Of a stretch of 64,000 nt of DNA, positions 61,584 to 64,000 are shown piece after piece. Numbering within the stretch: the stretch's first letter is position 1; every line of letters begins with the position of its first letter. Source of the stretch: DATASD01 sp035276765 (GTDB lineage: Bacteria > Patescibacteriota > Saccharimonadia > Saccharimonadales > UBA4665); contig DATELH010000002.1 of NCBI GenBank assembly GCA_035276765.1, forward strand, positions 496,001-560,000. The letters are read 5' to 3'. Below the pieces are notes generated by a model, which was given only the letters and a program-made list of their open reading frames with translations, had not been told where the DNA came from and did no database searches. Position numbers and translations under genes: made by a program.

Positions 61584-61970
61584 ATGAATCCAAGCAATAC
61601 ACCTCTCGAAGGCACCAAGTTACAAAATTTTACACCGGTTGCAGCTGTCCCAGCATTGCAAGTTTTTGACGTACAGGAAGGCAGCGGCGACGCCGTGCAG
61701 CCTGGCGCTACCATCACCGCCCACTACACCGGGGCACTCGCCAAAGACGGCACAATCTTCCAAAGCTCACACGATTTTGGCGAACCCGTTACCTTTGGTT
61801 TGACCCAAGTCATTAGCGGCTGGACCGAAGGTGTACCCGGCATGAAGGTTGGCGGCACGCGGCGTTTGATCATTCCTGCCGCCAAGGCCTATGGCAGCGC
61901 TTCACCCTCACCGAACATTCCACCTAACTCCGACCTCGTGTTCGATATCGAACTCGCGGCCATCAAATAG
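61584..61970 (+). CDS. FKBP-type peptidyl-prolyl isomerase
   Basis: A 128-residue protein. ITAHYTGALAKDGTIFQSS, PVTFGLTQVISGWTEGVPGMKVGGTRRLIIP and YGSASPSPNIPPNSDLVFDIEL (cited in parts) form a complete FKBP domain with the typical Trp in the active-site floor. It has no signal peptide, so it is cytoplasmic. TACACT at 61572-61577 ends 6 nt before the ATG. Confidence 0.92.
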   Translation: MNPSNTPLEGTKLQNFTPVAAVPALQVFDVQEGSGDAVQPGATITAHYTGALAKDGTIFQSSHDFGEPVTFGLTQVISGWTEGVPGMKVGGTRRLIIPAAKAYGSASPSPNIPPNSDLVFDIELAAIK

Positions 61971-61972
61971 CC

Positions 61973-62605
61973 ATGCCGGTTCGTTTTGAAGCATGCGAGC
62001 CACCTGCCCCACATGAGCTGGCCATCAGCAATCCCGCCGACGATTTACCCAAATTCATGGAACCCTATGGCATTCAGTATCGCTATTGGCACCGGAAGGT
62101 AGCCCAGACTGAAGCCAACGTCGAGATAGGAGAGTTTTTGTATGCGCGGATTGTTCTCGACGAGCTCGCAGCGGCCGACGTAAGCTTTTCGGAGTTTGTT
62201 GCGGGTGAATCAGAACTGTCCAGGCAAGAAGTCCGCCATCATTTTTTGAGCGCCGTTGCCAACGCCACATTTCTGCGTCAACTCCTACAATATGCTAACA
62301 GCGGCGTGAGTGATGCTGTAGCGAATAGGGCCGAACCGACTTTTGCGCTCGATTTTCAATACGACGAAGAGCAGCGACCGCTAGACCGACGCATCCATTT
62401 GCGGACCAGCGACGTAGATGAAATTTTTGGCACAACCAGCGAAAATCCTCAATGGTACCAAGCACGAAACCTCTACGTTAGGCGCGCAGCGCCAGCCCAG
62501 CCTACCGATAGGCTTCTGGTCAGCATGCAACAACGCGGCATTTGGGCCGATTTTCAAAATATGACTACGCTTGAACCGTACCTAGTCTCTCAACACTCCA
62601 GATAG
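61973..62605 (+). CDS. Hypothetical protein
   Basis: A 210-residue soluble acidic protein, 2 nt after the FKBP gene and so probably cotranscribed. FSEFVAGESELSRQEVRHHFL and ANATFLRQLLQYANSGV look helical; the rest is mixed. No family recognised. Its TAG abuts the TTA of the convergent DUF1761 stop. Confidence 0.6.
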   Translation: MPVRFEACEPPAPHELAISNPADDLPKFMEPYGIQYRYWHRKVAQTEANVEIGEFLYARIVLDELAAADVSFSEFVAGESELSRQEVRHHFLSAVANATFLRQLLQYANSGVSDAVANRAEPTFALDFQYDEEQRPLDRRIHLRTSDVDEIFGTTSENPQWYQARNLYVRRAAPAQPTDRLLVSMQQRGIWADFQNMTTLEPYLVSQHSR

Positions 62606-63031
62606 TTATGGATGCATGAGGCCGATAATAACAGCCATGATTTCGACCGTTACGAGCTCGTGAGCGGCGTTCAACAGCGTGAGTTTTTTGCGGCGCATTT
62701 CGAAAGTATCATGCACATACAACCGCGCAGCCGTAAAACCCAACCACAGCCAAAACGCCGTCGCCATTGCATCTTGCAAAAAACTGTGGCTAAAGAACTG
62801 ATTAGAGAGGAACGTGACGTGCGCCAAAATATATGCCGTCACTAATGAAGCCACAAATACCGAGCCAAACATCCAAGTGGTTTTACCGGTCGACATTTTT
62901 TGGCCCATTTTTACACCGGTCATCTTCATCCAGGCATTGCCGAACATGGACGGCATATACCATACTGAGCCAACAACCATGCTCGAAAGCGCTGCCAGTA
63001 GCACTGCCCAATAGTTGACTTCGACGTTCAT
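62606..63031 (-). CDS. DUF1761 family membrane protein
   Basis: A 141-residue protein with four predicted helices. WAVLLAALSSMVVGSVWYMPSMFG at the start is the DUF1761 signature, followed by WMFGSVFVASLVTAYILAH, WLWLGFTA and a final short helix. Function unknown in the family. A strong AGGGGG site precedes the ATG. Confidence 0.85.
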   Translation of the reverse strand: MNVEVNYWAVLLAALSSMVVGSVWYMPSMFGNAWMKMTGVKMGQKMSTGKTTWMFGSVFVASLVTAYILAHVTFLSNQFFSHSFLQDAMATAFWLWLGFTAARLYVHDTFEMRRKKLTLLNAAHELVTVEIMAVIIGLMHP

Positions 63032-63093
63032 TGTATCCCCCTACTTTATGCTGCAATTATGCACCCATATGCCAACAAATGTCCACAAAATTA

Positions 63094-63864
63094 CTACAAA
63101 ACTTCGACTTCCATGACGAGCGGTAGATGGTCGGAAATGTCGACGTCCGGACATTCATGCGAAATCACATGCATGTCGCGGCGGCTCACAAACAACATGT
63201 CAACGACAGCAGTGGCATAACCAGGATTATCCTTGCGACGCATATTAAATGAAGACGTAAGCTCATCCTTAAAGACACTTTCCAGTTCGGTTTCGATGCG
63301 CTTGATCGCCTGGTTTGTAGGCTTTGCATTCGTATCACCGCCGAGAATAATGTGCGACTTGCCCTGCACTGCCGCCAGCACCACATCTGCCATTTTTTGC
63401 CGACGTTCGCTGTAATTGTCACCATCCAAGTCCCACACGCCTTGCATGTTATATATGTTTACGTTGCCAGTCGGTGTTCTGACAACCACATGCTCAAGTT
63501 CTCTTGGACAGTCGGCATATTGCTCGGGTATGTCGCGATACGTTTCACTGTAAGCACCTGCCAGAAATGCCACATTACGTTCGATAATGGGAAATTTCGA
63601 CAAGATGGCGCCGCCGCGTTGGGCCTTGCCATTTGTATGGTCAAAATCACGGTAAGCTGCCGCGAAATCTTGCGCCACGTATTGCGGCAATCGCTGCTGC
63701 AAAACCTGCATCGAACGGAAGCGCGGCGCGAGCGTTGCATCGGTGCCGTTAAATACCTCTTGTAGTAACACGATATCAGCATCCTGCCTCTGCAAAAACT
63801 TGATCACATCCTCCAATAAGAGGCCGCCAAGCCACAGGTTAAGTGTGACGACTTTCAGTTTCAT
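63094..63864 (-). CDS. Endonuclease/exonuclease/phosphatase (EEP) family protein
   Basis: A 256-residue EEP-fold hydrolase. VVTLNLWLGG and VLLQEVFNG hold the first Asn and Glu, HIILGGDTNAKP the Asp-Asn pair, and DISDHLPLVMEVE the final Asp-His. It is distinct from xthA in this window and closer to the general sphingomyelinase/deadenylase-like group, so the substrate is open. TATAAT at 63872-63877 ends 7 nt before the ATG. Confidence 0.85.
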   Translation of the reverse strand: MKLKVVTLNLWLGGLLLEDVIKFLQRQDADIVLLQEVFNGTDATLAPRFRSMQVLQQRLPQYVAQDFAAAYRDFDHTNGKAQRGGAILSKFPIIERNVAFLAGAYSETYRDIPEQYADCPRELEHVVVRTPTGNVNIYNMQGVWDLDGDNYSERRQKMADVVLAAVQGKSHIILGGDTNAKPTNQAIKRIETELESVFKDELTSSFNMRRKDNPGYATAVVDMLFVSRRDMHVISHECPDVDISDHLPLVMEVEVL

Positions 63865-63879
63865 ATTGGAAATTATACC

Positions 63880-64000
63880 TTAGCTTAGACGCAGATAATA
63901 TTGGCGTTCTTCAGCGTCGAAGTGCTCGATGGCATAACGCAGCGCCGTACGCGGCATGTCGGCAATGTGTGTGCGGAGGAACACAACGCAGCCGCTCCGG
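63880..64000 (-). CDS. Probable DNA-alkylation-repair (AlkD-like) protein, C-terminal end only
   Basis: The last 39 codons of a gene that enters from the right edge. The visible residues include MPRTALRYAIEHFDAEERQYY, here cited as MPRTALRYAIEHFD, which resembles the C-terminal helix of AlkD-type HEAT-repeat glycosylases. With so little sequence this is tentative. Confidence 0.45.
   Translation of the reverse strand, partial: RSGCVVFLRTHIADMPRTALRYAIEHFDAEERQYYLRLS

Noticed and set aside
1..64000. Alternative genetic code (TGA as Gly or Trp)
   Set aside because: TGA ends several genes at the expected family length, for example the Nudix gene and the sigma factor, and no conserved gene has an internal TGA.

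Overview
The window looks like a piece of a small-genome Patescibacteria (CPR) chromosome, most likely Candidatus Saccharibacteria. It is compact, moderately GC-rich and uses the standard bacterial code: TGA is a real stop, for example at 10314-10316, which argues against the code-25 CPR lineages. Many genes are short and unassignable. The recognisable ones are core information processing, cell-wall division, competence and membrane or signalling proteins, with almost no biosynthetic pathways. The assignment rests on gene content and style, not on a marker phylogeny. No mobile element, rRNA operon or CRISPR array was seen.

Layout. 1-6260: an edge-truncated methyltransferase-like gene with a small membrane partner, VKOR, an Nramp-type transporter and a MacB-like ABC exporter. 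6300-12900: tRNA-Ser, an MBL hydrolase, pyrH, xthA, a Nudix hydrolase, a degenerate YjeF-C-like protein, a frameshifted hypothetical gene and tRNA-Leu. 12959-22333: sortase, PEGA and DUF4367 envelope proteins, gltX, DUF3048 and a histidine kinase/response regulator pair. 22335-29700: a umuDC-like pair, a methyltransferase, an ECF-type sigma factor, rlmH, small membrane proteins, a SET-VOC fusion, a HIT protein and tRNA-Glu. 29814-36231: a second kinase/regulator pair with a very long Pro/Ala tail, a pseudouridine synthase, der and pth. 36994-43270: a putative structured ncRNA divergent from dprA, two tandem paralogous small membrane proteins, topA, a sigma4-HARE protein and an about 700-bp spacer with a repeated GAAC-N7-GAAC motif. 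43473-51807 (minus): the dcw cluster mraZ-rsmH-ftsL-ftsI-mraY-ftsW-murG-ftsQ, with MraZ-box-like repeats and DnaA-box-like sites upstream and a structured mraZ-rsmH spacer. 52047-64000: yvcK, a PIF1-like helicase, radC, a KwaB-like (DUF4868) protein next to an NYN nuclease, rnhA, an FKBP, DUF1761, an EEP nuclease and the tail of a probable DNA-alkylation-repair gene.

Two window-wide signals stand out. First, 22 genes carry a TATAAT-like -10 hexamer ending only 6-8 nt before the start codon, which predicts leaderless mRNAs. Leadered genes instead show clear AAGGAGG-type sites. Second, five convergent gene pairs meet with their stop codons exactly back to back, leaving no room for an intergenic terminator.

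All calls come from reading the sequence. Family names rest on remembered motifs and none was confirmed by a search.
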